64,000 bases of DNA, taken from JACRCT01 sp049841135 (lineage in GTDB: Bacteria > Myxococcota > Myxococcia > Myxococcales > UBA5297). Of the stretch, positions 47,859 through 59,480 are shown piece after piece. The stretch is from the NCBI GenBank assembly GCA_049841135.1, contig JASGHK010000002.1, positions 496,001 to 560,000 of the forward strand, written 5' to 3'. Both the position numbers and the translations under genes were made by a program. The notes under the pieces are model-generated. The model had not been told where the DNA came from. It saw only the letters and a list, made by a program, of their open reading frames with translations, and searched no databases. The first letter of the stretch is position 1; each line of letters begins with the position of its first letter.

Positions 47859-49037
47859 ATGACCCGTTGCCCTGCCTGCAGCGCCCTGCTCTTCCGTCGC
47901 GTCTTCTCCTCCGTCGAGGTCGATGGCTGCCCCGCCTGTGGCGGCATCTGGCTCGACAAGGGCGAGCTCCAATCGCTCGCCAGGGACTCGGCGGCCCTGC
48001 GCGCCATGGAGCGCACCTTCGTCCCCGGCAGCCAGGCCAACAAGCCCGAGCGCACCAACCTCTGCCCGCGCTGCCAGGCACCGTTGACCCAGTTCGAGTT
48101 CGACGCCTTCCGCGGCATCCGGCTCGACCGCTGCAAGACCTGCGGCGGGCTCTTCATGGAGCAAGGCAAGGCCGGGAAGATCGCCGAGCGGCTCGAGCCT
48201 TCACCCCAGGCGGGCCCCGCCCCCGTCCCGACGCCGACGCCGACGACCGCGGCGCCGGCCGTCAGTCCGTCTCCCTCGTTGGCCGTCCGCTTCGGCGCAG
48301 CCGCCCCGGGCCCCGCTGCGGCCGCCGACCCCACCGGCGGCATCCCGGCGGCCGGGCCGATTGTTGCTGCCACCGTCCCGGTCCGCGCCCCCGTCTCCAC
48401 GGCAGCGGCGACTGCGGGCCTGGGCGGCGGCTTCTGGGAGACGCTGCGCGCCACCGACTTCGCCCTCATCCAGCAGCAGTTCGAGATCGCCGAGCTGTTC
48501 GGCTTCGAGTCGCGCAACAAGTACGCCATCCGCACCGAGTCCGGCTTCATCGGCTGGGCGGCCGAGCAGAGCAAGGACCTCTTCGGCTTCCTGCTCCGCC
48601 AGGTCCTGGGCCACTGGCGCCCCTTCGAGATCCACCTCTTCGACGGGGCTCGCCAGCCGGTGCTGCGCGCCGTCCACCCCTTCCGCCTGCTCTTCCAGCG
48701 CCTGGAGATCTTCCTCCAGGACGGCACCCGGATCGGCGCGCTCCAGCAGCGCTTCTCGATCTTCAGCAAGCGCTTCGACGTCGAGGATGCCTCGGGGCGG
48801 GTGATCATGACCGTCTCCTCGCCGCTGTGGCGCATCTGGACCTTCCCCTTCATGCGCGCCGGCCAGCAGGTGGGGGTCATCGAGAAGCACTGGTCGGGCT
48901 TCCTCACCGAGGCGATGACCGACCGCGACCGCTTCTACGTCCGCTTCACGCCCGGCCTGACGGACCAGGAGCGGGCCCTGCTGGTCGTCGCGGGCCTCTT
49001 CGTCGACCTCATCTACTTCGAGCACAAGGCCAGCTGA
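47859..49037 (+). CDS. Zinc-ribbon (TFIIB-type) protein with a phospholipid-scramblase-like domain
   Basis: This 392-aa protein begins MTRCPACSALLFRR with two zinc ribbons of the zf-TFIIB type: CPAC...CPACGGIWLDKGEL and CPRC...CKTCGGLFMEQGK. A Pro/Ala/Thr linker (~115-185) follows. The C-terminal ~200 residues have the scramblase/LURP-one tubby-like pattern: FEIAELFGFESRNKYAIRTE, PFEIHLFDGARQPVLRAVHP and RFDVEDASGRVIMTVSSPLW. Bacterial proteins with this fold are uncharacterised; some relatives bind membranes or lipids. Each zinc ribbon has four cysteines, so both should fold. The gene follows the repeat element, and its own stop is 57 bases before the next gene. Confidence 0.85.
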   Translation: MTRCPACSALLFRRVFSSVEVDGCPACGGIWLDKGELQSLARDSAALRAMERTFVPGSQANKPERTNLCPRCQAPLTQFEFDAFRGIRLDRCKTCGGLFMEQGKAGKIAERLEPSPQAGPAPVPTPTPTTAAPAVSPSPSLAVRFGAAAPGPAAAADPTGGIPAAGPIVAATVPVRAPVSTAAATAGLGGGFWETLRATDFALIQQQFEIAELFGFESRNKYAIRTESGFIGWAAEQSKDLFGFLLRQVLGHWRPFEIHLFDGARQPVLRAVHPFRLLFQRLEIFLQDGTRIGALQQRFSIFSKRFDVEDASGRVIMTVSSPLWRIWTFPFMRAGQQVGVIEKHWSGFLTEAMTDRDRFYVRFTPGLTDQERALLVVAGLFVDLIYFEHKAS

Positions 49038-49094
49038 GCACGGCCTCCGTGCCCGACTGCTCGACCGGCGCCGCCGGGCCGCTATGATCGCCGC

Positions 49095-50774
49095 ATGCGT
49101 GCCGCCCTCGCCTCCTCGCTGGCCCTCCTGTTGCTCACCCTCCTCGGCGCCCCCGCTCGCGCCGGCGTGCCCGGCTCGACCCCGCTCGAGACCGAGCTGC
49201 TGGCCGACGCCGAGGACCGCATCCTGACGCGCTTCGACCTGCTCGACGCGGCCCTGGTGGCCGGCGGTGCCAAGGACCGGCGCACCCTGGACGAGACCCG
49301 CGCTCAGCTCGACGCGCGCCTGGCCCCCGTGCTCAAGGCCATCCCGCGCGGCGACCGCCGCCTGATGGCCAAGCTGCTCCTGCAGGCGCTCCACACCTCC
49401 GCCGGCCCCGGCAGGCCGGCGCTGCTCGCCCAATACGAGGCGCGCGCGACGACGCTGCAGGACGTGGCCGAGACCGGGACCTACAACTGCGTCTCGGCGA
49501 CCCTCCTCTACCTCGCGGCGGCCAAGGAGCTCTCGCTCGACGCCCGCGCGGTGCTCTTGCCCTCTCACGCCCGGGCCTCGGTGGTGCTCGAGGGCCGGCA
49601 GGTCATCGTCGAGACGACGAGCCGCCTGGGCTTCGACGCCAGCGCCGAGACCGCGCGCGAGGTCGCCGCTCGCTTCCGCCCGTCCGGCGAGGCCGCCAAC
49701 GCCATCGACCTCTACGGCGACGAGCGCGGGACCGAGGTGGACGACATCGCCCTGGTCGGCGTCGTCTACACGAACCTCGCCGTCGGCGCCAAGCAGCGCG
49801 GCGATTTGACGGCCGCGCAGGCGCTCGACACCCGCGCCGACATCTTCGTCGCGCCCTCCGCGCGGCCGCTGATGCGCCTGGTGCGAGCCTCGACGCTGGG
49901 CGAGCTGGCGATCCTGCGGCTCAACGAGGGGCGCACCGCCGACGCCGTCGACCTGGCGCTCCAGGCCGCGCAGCTCCTCCCCGACGGCGACGACGCCCGC
50001 CCGGCGCGGCACAACATGAAGGCGATGGCCCAGCGGCGGCTGGTGGAGCTGACGCCGGCGGGCGAGGGCGAGCTGTTCGCCTTCGTCGACCGCTTCAAGC
50101 CCTTCCCCGAGGTGGAGCGCGACCTTCGCTCCCGGGCCTGGGACCTGGCCGGGGGCCTGCGCAGCAAGAAGGGTGATTTCGAGGGGGCCGCGGCGGCGGC
50201 GCGCGAGGCCATGCGGCTGGGCGCAGGCCACGGCCCCCGGCACGACGGGGTGCTCTCCCACAACCTGGCGGTCGCCGAGCTCAACCGCCTCATCGAGCTC
50301 GGCCAGAAGGATCCGGACCGCGCCTGGCCCGACTACGAGAAGCTCTCGGTCCCGCCCGAGCTGGAGACGCAGCGCCGCCAGCTGGGAGCGAACCTCGCGG
50401 CCCAGCGCGCCCAGAAGGCGCTCGAGCGCAAGGACTGCGCCCAGGTCGACCGCCGGGTCATCGACTGGATGCTCCTGGACCCGAAGGCCGCCGCCAACGC
50501 CATGCGCGCGGCCTGCCGCAACGAGGAGGGCCTGGCCGCCTGGAAGGCCAAGGACTTCGTCTCCGCGGCGCGCTCCTTCCGCGAGGCGATGGGGCTCGAC
50601 CCCGACGAGCGTGCCTTCGCCAAGAACCTCTCCGGAGCCCTGGGCAACCAGGTGAGCCAGCTCCTGCAGGCGCGCAAGTGCAAGGAGGCCCGCCCGCTGG
50701 TCGAGGAGGGGCAGAAGCTTTCTCCCGACGACGATCTCTTCAAGAAGGCAGCAGCCTTCTGCGCCGCGCACTGA
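49095..50774 (+). CDS. Secreted transglutaminase-like/TPR protein
   Basis: The 559-aa protein has a signal peptide (MRAALASSLALLLLTLLGAPARA). Residues ~40-220 include GTYNCVSATLLYLAAAKEL, a transglutaminase-like Cys in the context of SirB1/TgpA-type domains, then LLPSHARASVVLEGRQVIVETT, where the His and an acidic or Thr position would complete the site. The remaining ~330 residues are helical TPR-like repeats (AAREAMRLGAG, AARSFREAMGLDPDERAFAKNL). The architecture suggests a periplasmic enzyme or peptide-binding protein. The catalytic assignment is moderate because only Cys and His are clear. No operon partner is evident; the next gene starts 94 bases away. Confidence 0.75.
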   Translation: MRAALASSLALLLLTLLGAPARAGVPGSTPLETELLADAEDRILTRFDLLDAALVAGGAKDRRTLDETRAQLDARLAPVLKAIPRGDRRLMAKLLLQALHTSAGPGRPALLAQYEARATTLQDVAETGTYNCVSATLLYLAAAKELSLDARAVLLPSHARASVVLEGRQVIVETTSRLGFDASAETAREVAARFRPSGEAANAIDLYGDERGTEVDDIALVGVVYTNLAVGAKQRGDLTAAQALDTRADIFVAPSARPLMRLVRASTLGELAILRLNEGRTADAVDLALQAAQLLPDGDDARPARHNMKAMAQRRLVELTPAGEGELFAFVDRFKPFPEVERDLRSRAWDLAGGLRSKKGDFEGAAAAAREAMRLGAGHGPRHDGVLSHNLAVAELNRLIELGQKDPDRAWPDYEKLSVPPELETQRRQLGANLAAQRAQKALERKDCAQVDRRVIDWMLLDPKAAANAMRAACRNEEGLAAWKAKDFVSAARSFREAMGLDPDERAFAKNLSGALGNQVSQLLQARKCKEARPLVEEGQKLSPDDDLFKKAAAFCAAH

Positions 50775-50868
50775 ATTCGCGCGGCGCCGCGATCCTGACC
50801 TAGAGTGAGGAAGTCCAATCGTCCCTGCCGGGGGAACGACGCTTCCTCAATCGTCTCCGAGGTGCCCC

Positions 50869-53166
<2,298 letters not shown>

Positions 53167-53194
53167 TCAACTGAAGATCGGGACAGGAGAATCA

Positions 53195-53231
53195 TCTGCA
53201 GAAGGTATGTCGGTGGGTATCGACATACGTT
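53195..53231. terminator. Imperfect copy of the convergent-gene palindrome
   Basis: TCTGCAGAAGGTATGTC (53,195-53,211) is identical to the left part of the palindrome at 30,658 including the preceding T and C. Its right arm is degraded: AAGGTATGTCG (53,202-53,212) pairs with CGACATACGTT (53,221-53,231) with one mismatch. It lies between the VWA/MopE-type lipoprotein (stop 53,166) and the opposing eutL gene (stop 53,254). Confidence 0.7.
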
Positions 53232-53253
53232 CAGGCTCAGGGTGGCGGCCCGC

Positions 53254-53938
53254 TCAGCGGCGCTCGCGCGTCGGCCGCACGGCAGCGCTCAGCGGGTGGT
53301 CCGCCACCTCGATGACCGCCTCGGCGAAGGCGCGGGCAGCGGCCTCCACCTCGTTCAGCTCGCCCGAGAGGTAGGCCGAGGCGAAGTTGGTCTCGGTCGG
53401 CGGACCGAAGAACTTCACCATCTTCACCTGCGCGGTCTTGAGCGCATGGTCGATGGCCACCATCGCCTCCACCGGCGGCGCCACCAGGTACGCCATGGGC
53501 GCGCCCACCGGCAGTCCGGACTCCTTGGAGAGGTAGCGCCCGAGGCTGGAGATGACGTGCGGAAAGAAGGCCGGACGACTCTCGCCGGGCGTCGTGTAGA
53601 AGCAGAATCTCCTCGGCCAGCGCCTTGCGCAGCGCGTGCAGGCCCTCGGCCACGTCATCGGAGTCGGCGCCGGCCAGGACGCCCAGGATCTCTCCGGAGA
53701 GCGGCCCGGAGGCATGGGCGGCGCCCGCGTAGAAGGACCTCGCGTAGACGACGTCCACCGCCGCGTGCTTGGTGGCGTGGTCGAGCGCGGCGTACATCGA
53801 GTCGTCCTGGTCGCAGGTGACGAGCCCGACCGAGCGGTGGCGCTCGGGGTCGCAGCCCAGTGACGCCGCGAGCGCCGCGTCGAGGGCGGGGATGAGCCGG
53901 CAAGACAACAGCTTGGGGCGCAGCGGAAGGACGTTCAT
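53254..53938 (-). CDS. eutL: Ethanolamine utilisation microcompartment shell protein EutL, one frameshift
   Basis: The protein starts MNVLPLRPKLLSCRLIPALD at an ATG overlapping the eutC stop (ATGA). Both EutL halves are recognisable: SVGLVTCDQDDSMYAALDHATKHAAVDVVYARSFYAGAAHASGP in the first, and GLPVGAPMAYLVAPPVEAMVAIDHALKTAQV plus FGPPTETNFASAYLSGEL in the second. One extra base near 53,609 breaks the frame within EEFCFYTTPGES. EutL is a trimeric tandem-BMC shell protein with a gated pore in ethanolamine microcompartments. Only this shell gene is present here; hexameric shell genes (eutM, eutN, eutK) are not in the window. Confidence 0.92.
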
Positions 53939-54912
53939 CTCGCCTGGACTCCCCCTCGGCCCGCCGTGAAGGCTCGGACGAGGATCGCCGCGGCCTCCTT
54001 CGCCGCGGCCGCCGGCAGGATGCCGAGCGCGCGGACGTTGGAGATGCAGTTCTTCTCGGCGTTGTCCTGGTCGAGCTTGGGCCCGTACGCCAGGTAGATG
54101 GAGAGCGAGTCGCCGGTGCCGAGCCCGGGGCGCTCGCCGAGGCAGATGAGCGTCGCCTTGGCGCCCAGCAGCACGCCGATGTGGTCCTGCACGCCGACAC
54201 GCGCGAACCGCACGAAGAGCGGCCGGCCCACCGAGTAACCCGCCGCCTGCAGCTCGTTCTGCAGCGCCGGGAGCAAGGCCGGTCCGTTGGCCTGGGCAGC
54301 CCAGGCCGACAGCCCGTCGCCGAAGATGATCTGCACCTGCGCACCCCGCGTCCCCTCGGCGAGGAGCTTCTGCTCCGAGGCCTCGTCCAGGCGCCGTCCC
54401 TCGCCGGGGTACAAGAGGAACCGCTCGCGGTCCTTGCAGCGTGTTCGAAGCTCGAGGCAACCAAGTCCGGCGGCGAACCCGTCCTTCACCTCGCTGTAGA
54501 CCGCGTCCTTGGCGATGGCGTGGTCGGCGCGCAGCCCGACGTAGGTATTGGTGTGGTAGCGGATGCCGGCCCGGCCGACGCCGATGCGCGAGGGGGTCGC
54601 CGCCACGAAGCGCTGCAGCGCCTCGGGGTTCCGGGGATTCGCGACGCCCGTCGGCTTCTTCGCCCCCACTTTCGGCGGCAGGTGCTCGGCGGTCGGTGGC
54701 GGGGCGCGCTGCGTCTTGGGGTCGGTCAGCCACCGGGCGATCCGCGGAGCCGCGTCCGGAAGGACGGGCTCGGCCACCTTCGGAGCCCCTTCGCGGCCGT
54801 CCGTGACGGCGCCCTCCTTCACCTGCGCCGGAGGCGTGGCCGCAGGGGCCCCCTCCTCCAGAACCCGCCGGAGCTCCTCCAGCACGGCTTGGCGAATCTC
54901 GTCGCGGTTCAC
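53935..54912 (-). CDS. eutC: Ethanolamine ammonia-lyase small subunit
   Basis: The ~325-aa protein begins at a GTG overlapping the eutB stop (GTGA) and ends overlapping the eutL start (ATGA), so the three are translationally coupled. Residues ~1-110 are a variable Pro/Ala linker that may target the enzyme to the shell. Conserved EutC blocks follow: ATPSRIGVGRAGIRYHTNTY, LRADHAIAKDAVYSEV, RTRCKDRERFLLYPGEGRRL, QIIFGDGLSAWAAQANGPALL and AKNCISNVRALGILP-like C-terminus (AEKNCISNVRALGILP). With EutB it forms the adenosylcobalamin-dependent lyase converting ethanolamine to acetaldehyde and ammonia. The frame is intact. Confidence 0.94.
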   Translation of the reverse strand: MNRDEIRQAVLEELRRVLEEGAPAATPPAQVKEGAVTDGREGAPKVAEPVLPDAAPRIARWLTDPKTQRAPPPTAEHLPPKVGAKKPTGVANPRNPEALQRFVAATPSRIGVGRAGIRYHTNTYVGLRADHAIAKDAVYSEVKDGFAAGLGCLELRTRCKDRERFLLYPGEGRRLDEASEQKLLAEGTRGAQVQIIFGDGLSAWAAQANGPALLPALQNELQAAGYSVGRPLFVRFARVGVQDHIGVLLGAKATLICLGERPGLGTGDSLSIYLAYGPKLDQDNAEKNCISNVRALGILPAAAAKEAAAILVRAFTAGRGGVQAR

Positions 54913-56286
54913 GGCAGCCCCTCCGCGTCGAAGATCGACGGGTCGCCGGCGCGCTCCGTCAGCTTGCCGTTGCGCCACAGCCCCATCCGCTCCAGCCACG
55001 CCTCGAACTCGGGCGTCGGCCGCAGGTTCAGGAGCGCCCGGAGGGCGGCGTTGTTGTGGAAGGAGGTCGTCTGGTAGTTGAGCATCACGTCGTCGCCCAT
55101 CGGGATGCCCATCAGGTAGTTCACGCCGGCCATCGCCAGCAGCATCTCCAGGTTCTCCTGGTCGTTCTGGTCGGCGACGGCGTGGTTCGTGTAGCAGGCG
55201 TCGCAGCCCATGGAGATGCCCGAGAGCTTGCCCATGAAGTGGTCTTCCAGGCCGGCGCGGGTGATCTGCTTGCCGTCGTAGAGGTACTCGGGGCCGATGA
55301 AGCCGACGACGCTGTTGACCAGGAAGGGCTTGTAGCGCCGCGCCAGGCCGTAGGTGCGCGCCTCCATCGTCACCTGGTCCGCCCCGTAGTGGGCCTCGGC
55401 GGAGAGCGCCGTCCCCTGCCCCGTCTCGAAGTACATGACGTTCGGGCCCTGGGCGGTCCCCTCGCGCCGGACCAGGTCGTACGCCTCGTCGAGCAGGCGG
55501 ATGGAGATGCCGAAGTTGCGGTTGGCCTTCTCCGAGCCCGCCAGGCTCTGGAACATCAGGTCGATGGGCGCGCCCTTTCGCAGCGCCTCCATCTGCGTGG
55601 TGATGTGGGCGAGCACGCAGTTCTGGGTGGGCACCCGGTAGCGGCGCATGAAGTCCTTCACGCCGGACAGGATGGAGACGACCGCCTCGACCGACTCGGT
55701 GGCCGGATTGACGCCGATGACCGCATCGCCGTTGCCGTAGGACAGGCCCTCGCGGACCGCGGCGAGGACGCCGGCCACCTCGTCGCGCGGGTGGTTGGGC
55801 TGCAGGCGGCTGGAGATGCGTCCGGGCAGGCCCAGCGTCCCGTTGCAGCGGACGACGACGCGGATCTTCCGGCCGCCGAGCACGAGGTCCAGGTTGGACA
55901 TCAGCTTGACCACCGCGGCCACCATCTCCGGGGTCAGGCCAGGCGAGACCGCGAGGATCTCCTCGCCGGTCGTCTTCTCGTCGAGCAGCCACTCGCGCAG
56001 CTCGCCCACCGACCAGCCGGCGACCTTGGCGTAGGCCTGCTCGTCGAGGGTCTCCTCGATCATCCGGCTGATCTCCGCACTGCTCGAACGGGACCGACGG
56101 GGCCTGGCGCAAGTCGGCGAGGGTCAGCTCGCTCAGCACCTGCTTGGCGGCGACCATCTCCCGGAGGCTGCGGGCGGCGACCCCGGCCTGCACGTCGCCG
56201 CTGCGCGGCTCGTTGGCGCGCGCCAGCACGTCCTTGATGGACTGGAAGGTGAAGTCCGTCCCCGAGATGCGCGTCGAAAGCTTCAT
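54909..56286 (-). CDS. eutB: Ethanolamine ammonia-lyase large subunit, one frameshift
   Basis: The protein starts MKLSTRISGTDFTFQSIKDV and ends FDAEGLP, ~459 aa, the normal EutB size. Family blocks include SYGNGDAVIGVNPATESVEAV, VPTQNCVLAHITTQMEALRKG, SEKANRNFGISIRLLDEAYDL, MYFETGQGTALSAEAHYGADQVTMEARTYGLAR and GISMGCDACYTNHAVADQNDQE, which form the substrate and cobalamin site. The frame changes near 56,085 between VPFEQ and SAEISRMIEETL; both sides match EutB, so an indel error is likely. No eutA reactivase is adjacent. Upstream there are only 66 bp to the EI24 gene, so no cobalamin riboswitch fits here. Confidence 0.94.
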
Positions 56287-56352
56287 CGCGACTCCCCGAC
56301 CGAAGGCGCGAATCCTATCCCGGAGGGCGGCAGCCGCGGAAACCGCCGATTG

Positions 56353-57189
56353 TCAGGCGCCGGCGCTTGTCGGCTCAGAAACAGGCGGAGGGCCGGACGG
56401 CGAACCCCGGCGCCGCTTGGCTCCCAGCGCCACGAGCGCCCCGGCGATGGCGACCGGGCCTCCGGTCACCAGCATCAGCGGCGGGATCAGCACCAGCGGG
56501 GAAAGCGCGAGCGCCAGCCCCAGCACCAGCGCCGGCTCCTTCACCAAGAACAGCCGCGGCAACCCCAGCCGCGCCCGGTTCTCGACGATCGTCCCGTGGG
56601 CCAGGAAGAGCGATGCGATGGCGGTCTGCGCCACGACCACCAGCACCGGCCCCACCGTCGGCACGAGGACCAGCGTCACCGCCGCCAGCGAGGAGAGCGC
56701 CCAGGCCACGAACCGCTTCACGCGCGGAAAGACGCCGAGCGCGGCGCTGCGCAGGACATGCAGCGCCCCCTTCTCCGGCAGCGGCGCGTCACCGTCGACC
56801 ACCCTCTGGACGTAGAGCGCCATCCGCTCGAGGAAGGGGTCGGCGATGAAGCTCTGCACGTGCCAGGTCAGGACGGCGGCCGCGGCGACGAGCACCAGCG
56901 TGAGCACGATGCGCGCGGACATCCAGGCGGCCCCGGCCAAGACGCCCGTCCCCCGGGTCATCAGCTGCGCGAGCAGCGGCTCGGCCCCGAGCACTGCAGC
57001 CGCAGCCAGTGCCGTCCCCACCGCCAGCGTCACGACGTTGGGGAGCATCGCCAGCTTGCGCAGCTCCCGCTCCCGCAGCTGCCAGAGCAGGGCCCGCGGG
57101 AACTGCAAGAGGGCCCAGAAGAAGGCCAGCAGCCCGAACGTGGGAGGACCGAACTTCGCTCGTCCCGGGACCAGCGCGTTGGCGTCCAT
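56353..57189 (-). CDS. EI24/CysZ-type integral membrane protein
   Basis: This 278-aa protein starts MDANALVPGRAKFGPPTFGL right after the stop of the upstream reductase (3-base gap). Four to six hydrophobic segments are visible (VVTLAVGTALAAAAVLG, MSARIVLTLVLVAAAAVLTW, LAAVTLVLVPTVGPVLVVVAQ, PALVLGLALALSPLVLIPPLMLV). The central loop FIADPFLERMALYVQRVVDG and FPRVKRFVAWALSSLAAVTLVLVPTVGP match the EI24 family, which includes the sulfate transporter CysZ. Transport function here is unknown; no sulfate genes are close. It probably shares an operon with the upstream old-yellow-enzyme gene and possibly with eutB downstream. Confidence 0.8.
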   Translation of the reverse strand: MDANALVPGRAKFGPPTFGLLAFFWALLQFPRALLWQLRERELRKLAMLPNVVTLAVGTALAAAAVLGAEPLLAQLMTRGTGVLAGAAWMSARIVLTLVLVAAAAVLTWHVQSFIADPFLERMALYVQRVVDGDAPLPEKGALHVLRSAALGVFPRVKRFVAWALSSLAAVTLVLVPTVGPVLVVVAQTAIASLFLAHGTIVENRARLGLPRLFLVKEPALVLGLALALSPLVLIPPLMLVTGGPVAIAGALVALGAKRRRGSPSGPPPVSEPTSAGA

Positions 57190-57191
57190 TG

Positions 57192-58412
57192 TCAGGCCAC
57201 CTTCGCGGCGTCCGCGCAGACGCAGCGCACGCCGCCCGGGCGGTCCATCTCCGCGACGCACTTGTTGCACGCATCGCAGGCCGAGCGCTTCACGGCCCCG
57301 GTCTCGAGCTTCTTCACGAAGGCCGGGTCGTTCACCAGCGCGCGGGCGATGACCACGTAGTCGAAGCCCTCGTTCATCAGCCGCTCCACCCCCTCCAATG
57401 AAACCACGCCGCCGATGTAGGCCAGCGCCATCTTCACCGCGGCGCGCACCTTCTTCGCCTGGTCCAGGAAGTAGAGCTCCTGGAACGGGTAGCGGCGCAT
57501 GACCAGCCAGCCGAAGAGCGCCAGCGAGATCTTCATCAGCCAGTGGTGCTCGACCTCGATCATCTCCTTGCGCGGCACGTTGCCCCGGAAGAGGTAGAAG
57601 GCCGACAGGCTCGTGAACCCGCCCGAGAGGACCAGCGCGTCGGCGCCCTCGCGCTCGAGGATCTTCGCGACCTCGACCGCCTCCTCGACGTGCAGGCCCC
57701 AGGCGAAGCCGTCGTCGAGGTTGGTCTTGCACAGGATGGGGAAGCCCGGCGGCACCCGCCGGCGGACCTCGTGGAGCACCTCCACCGCGAAGCGGCACCG
57801 GTTCTCCAGGCTGCCGCCGTAGCGGTCCTTGCGGTGGTTGGTCGCCGGGCTGATGAACTGGCTGAGCAGGTAGCCGTGGCCCATGTGCAGCTCGACCGCG
57901 TCGAAGCCCGCCTCGGCCGCCTTGGCCGCCGCCTCGCCGAAGTCCTTGACCGTCTTGGCGATGAGCTCCTCGCTCATCGGGCGGCCCAGGGGCATGCCGA
58001 CGAGGAAGCCGTAGAGGTTCAAGTTGAGCGACGGGCCGCGCGGCTTGCCGCCGGTCACCTGCTTGTTGCGGCTGAAGAAGCCGCAGTGGCCGAGCTGGAG
58101 CGAGACCTTGGCGCCTTCGGCGTGGCAGGCCTCGGTGATGCGCCGGAGCGCGGGGAGCACCTCGTCGCGCATGTACATCTGCTGCTCGAAGGTGCGGCCG
58201 TCGGCGTTGACCGCGCAGTAGGCCACCGTGGTCATCCCCACGCCGCCCTTGGCCAGGTCGAGGTGGTGCTCGAGCAGCTTCTGATCCGGCAGGCCGCCCG
58301 GGCACATCCCTTCGTAGGCGCCCGCCTTGATGAAGCGGTTGCGGAGCTCCAGGCCGTTGAGCTTGGCCGGCGCGAAGGCCTTCGTTCGAGGGGGGGCTGA
58401 GCTGGGACCCAT
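57192..58412 (-). CDS. Old-yellow-enzyme-type NADH:flavin oxidoreductase with C-terminal Cys cluster
   Basis: The ~406-aa protein has the FMN-binding TIM barrel of the old yellow enzyme family: LNGLELRNRFIKAGAYEGM near the N-terminus, KVSLQLGHCGFFSR, DAVELHMGHGYLLSQFISP (substrate-binding His), TNHRKDRYGGSLENRCRF (family signature) and DYVVIARALVNDP (phosphate site). The C-terminus CDACNKCVAEMDRPGGVRC plus VC holds a compact Cys set like the 4Fe-4S ligands of longer relatives, although the second large domain is absent. It probably reduces enoates or enones with NAD(P)H. The start is ATG 58,412 without an obvious ribosome site. It is divergent from the next gene across 232 bp. Confidence 0.9.
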   Translation of the reverse strand: MGPSSAPPRTKAFAPAKLNGLELRNRFIKAGAYEGMCPGGLPDQKLLEHHLDLAKGGVGMTTVAYCAVNADGRTFEQQMYMRDEVLPALRRITEACHAEGAKVSLQLGHCGFFSRNKQVTGGKPRGPSLNLNLYGFLVGMPLGRPMSEELIAKTVKDFGEAAAKAAEAGFDAVELHMGHGYLLSQFISPATNHRKDRYGGSLENRCRFAVEVLHEVRRRVPPGFPILCKTNLDDGFAWGLHVEEAVEVAKILEREGADALVLSGGFTSLSAFYLFRGNVPRKEMIEVEHHWLMKISLALFGWLVMRRYPFQELYFLDQAKKVRAAVKMALAYIGGVVSLEGVERLMNEGFDYVVIARALVNDPAFVKKLETGAVKRSACDACNKCVAEMDRPGGVRCVCADAAKVA

Positions 58413-58644
58413 GGGTCGCGGATAAGACCACAGAGACCTACCTGCGTCCGAGCCACTTTTTCGGTCCCGTGGCCTCGGTTTTTCGAGGCTCGGCGCAGAG
58501 CGTCCATCTGGGGTGCAAAGGAATCCGGGCACTTGGGGGTTGTCAGCACCCACTGGCGTCGGCACGGCGTCTGAATGGGAAAGGTCTCGACCAGCCACGG
58601 GACTAGATAAGACGGGGGCAGAGAGCAGGGACAAGGAGGACGGA

Positions 58645-59472
58645 GTGGTCGCTCTCAGCGCGGTGCTTTTCGCAGTCCTCACTGCCGTCCCGCCCGTCGG
58701 GACGCCGCTGCTGACGCCCCCGCTGCTGCCTGGGGCCGGGGCACCCCCCGCGGTCGGTTCACCTCAGCTTGTGGCTCCGACTCCACTGCCACCGCTGCTC
58801 GCCGAGACGCCCGCTCGCGAGGTGACCGAGAAGACCGCCGAGCCCCGCCAGGCGGCGGAGAGCGCCGCGACGGCCCCGACCGCCGCCCCTGCCGCCGCAT
58901 CGCCCCCCGCTTCTGCCCCCGCTTCTGCCCCTGGTTCGGCGCCCGCTTCGGCCGCCGCGCAGGTCGAAGCGAAGGCTGAGCCGCGCCGCCCGATGTTTGG
59001 CGCGGAGATCGACGCCGGGCTGCCGGAGGGCTTCGGCGCCTCGCTCATCTTCCGGCCCTGGTACTTCATCCGCCTGCACGCCGGCGGCGTCACCAACGTC
59101 GCCAGCGGCGGCATCCGCGGCGGGCTGACGCTCATCCCCTTCCACTGGTACGTCACGCCCACCTTCGGCACCGAAGTCGGCCACCTGTTCGAAGGCAACA
59201 TGAACGGGACGCTGTCGAGCTTCCTGACTGGCTCGAAGCTCCCCGCGGGCACGCTGGATCGGGTCAGCTACACCTACTACTCGGCGCACCTGGGCCTGGA
59301 GTTCGGAGCGCCGGACCGGTTCATCGTCTACCTGCGCGGCGGCCTCAGCCGGGTCGAAGCGGTGGCGCAGGGGCCCAAGCAGGTCAACGGCACCACCACC
59401 GTGGACCCCGGCGCGGTCAACCTCGCGATCACCATCCCCTCCGCCAAGATCGGCCTGCTCCTCTACTTCTAG
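58645..59472 (+). CDS. Outer-membrane beta-barrel protein with Ala/Pro linker
   Basis: The start is GTG 58,645, with a perfect AGGAGG 5 bases upstream; the longer in-frame start has no such site. The N-terminus (VVALSAVLFAVLTAVPPVG) is a probable signal peptide. About 75 residues of Ala/Pro/Ser low complexity follow, then a barrel-like region of alternating strands (MFGAEIDAGLPEGFGASLIF, RPWYFIRLHAGGVTN, WYVTPTFGTEVGHLFEG) ending SAKIGLLLYF. The terminal Phe is the outer-membrane insertion signal. It is followed after 8 bases by a lipoprotein gene, so the two likely work together. Function unknown. Confidence 0.8.
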   Translation: MVALSAVLFAVLTAVPPVGTPLLTPPLLPGAGAPPAVGSPQLVAPTPLPPLLAETPAREVTEKTAEPRQAAESAATAPTAAPAAASPPASAPASAPGSAPASAAAQVEAKAEPRRPMFGAEIDAGLPEGFGASLIFRPWYFIRLHAGGVTNVASGGIRGGLTLIPFHWYVTPTFGTEVGHLFEGNMNGTLSSFLTGSKLPAGTLDRVSYTYYSAHLGLEFGAPDRFIVYLRGGLSRVEAVAQGPKQVNGTTTVDPGAVNLAITIPSAKIGLLLYF

Positions 59473-59480
59473 GAGGCTTC

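Noticed and set aside
56287..56352. Cobalamin riboswitch upstream of eutB
   Set aside because: Only 66 bases separate eutB from the upstream gene, too short for the riboswitch, and no B12-box motif is visible.
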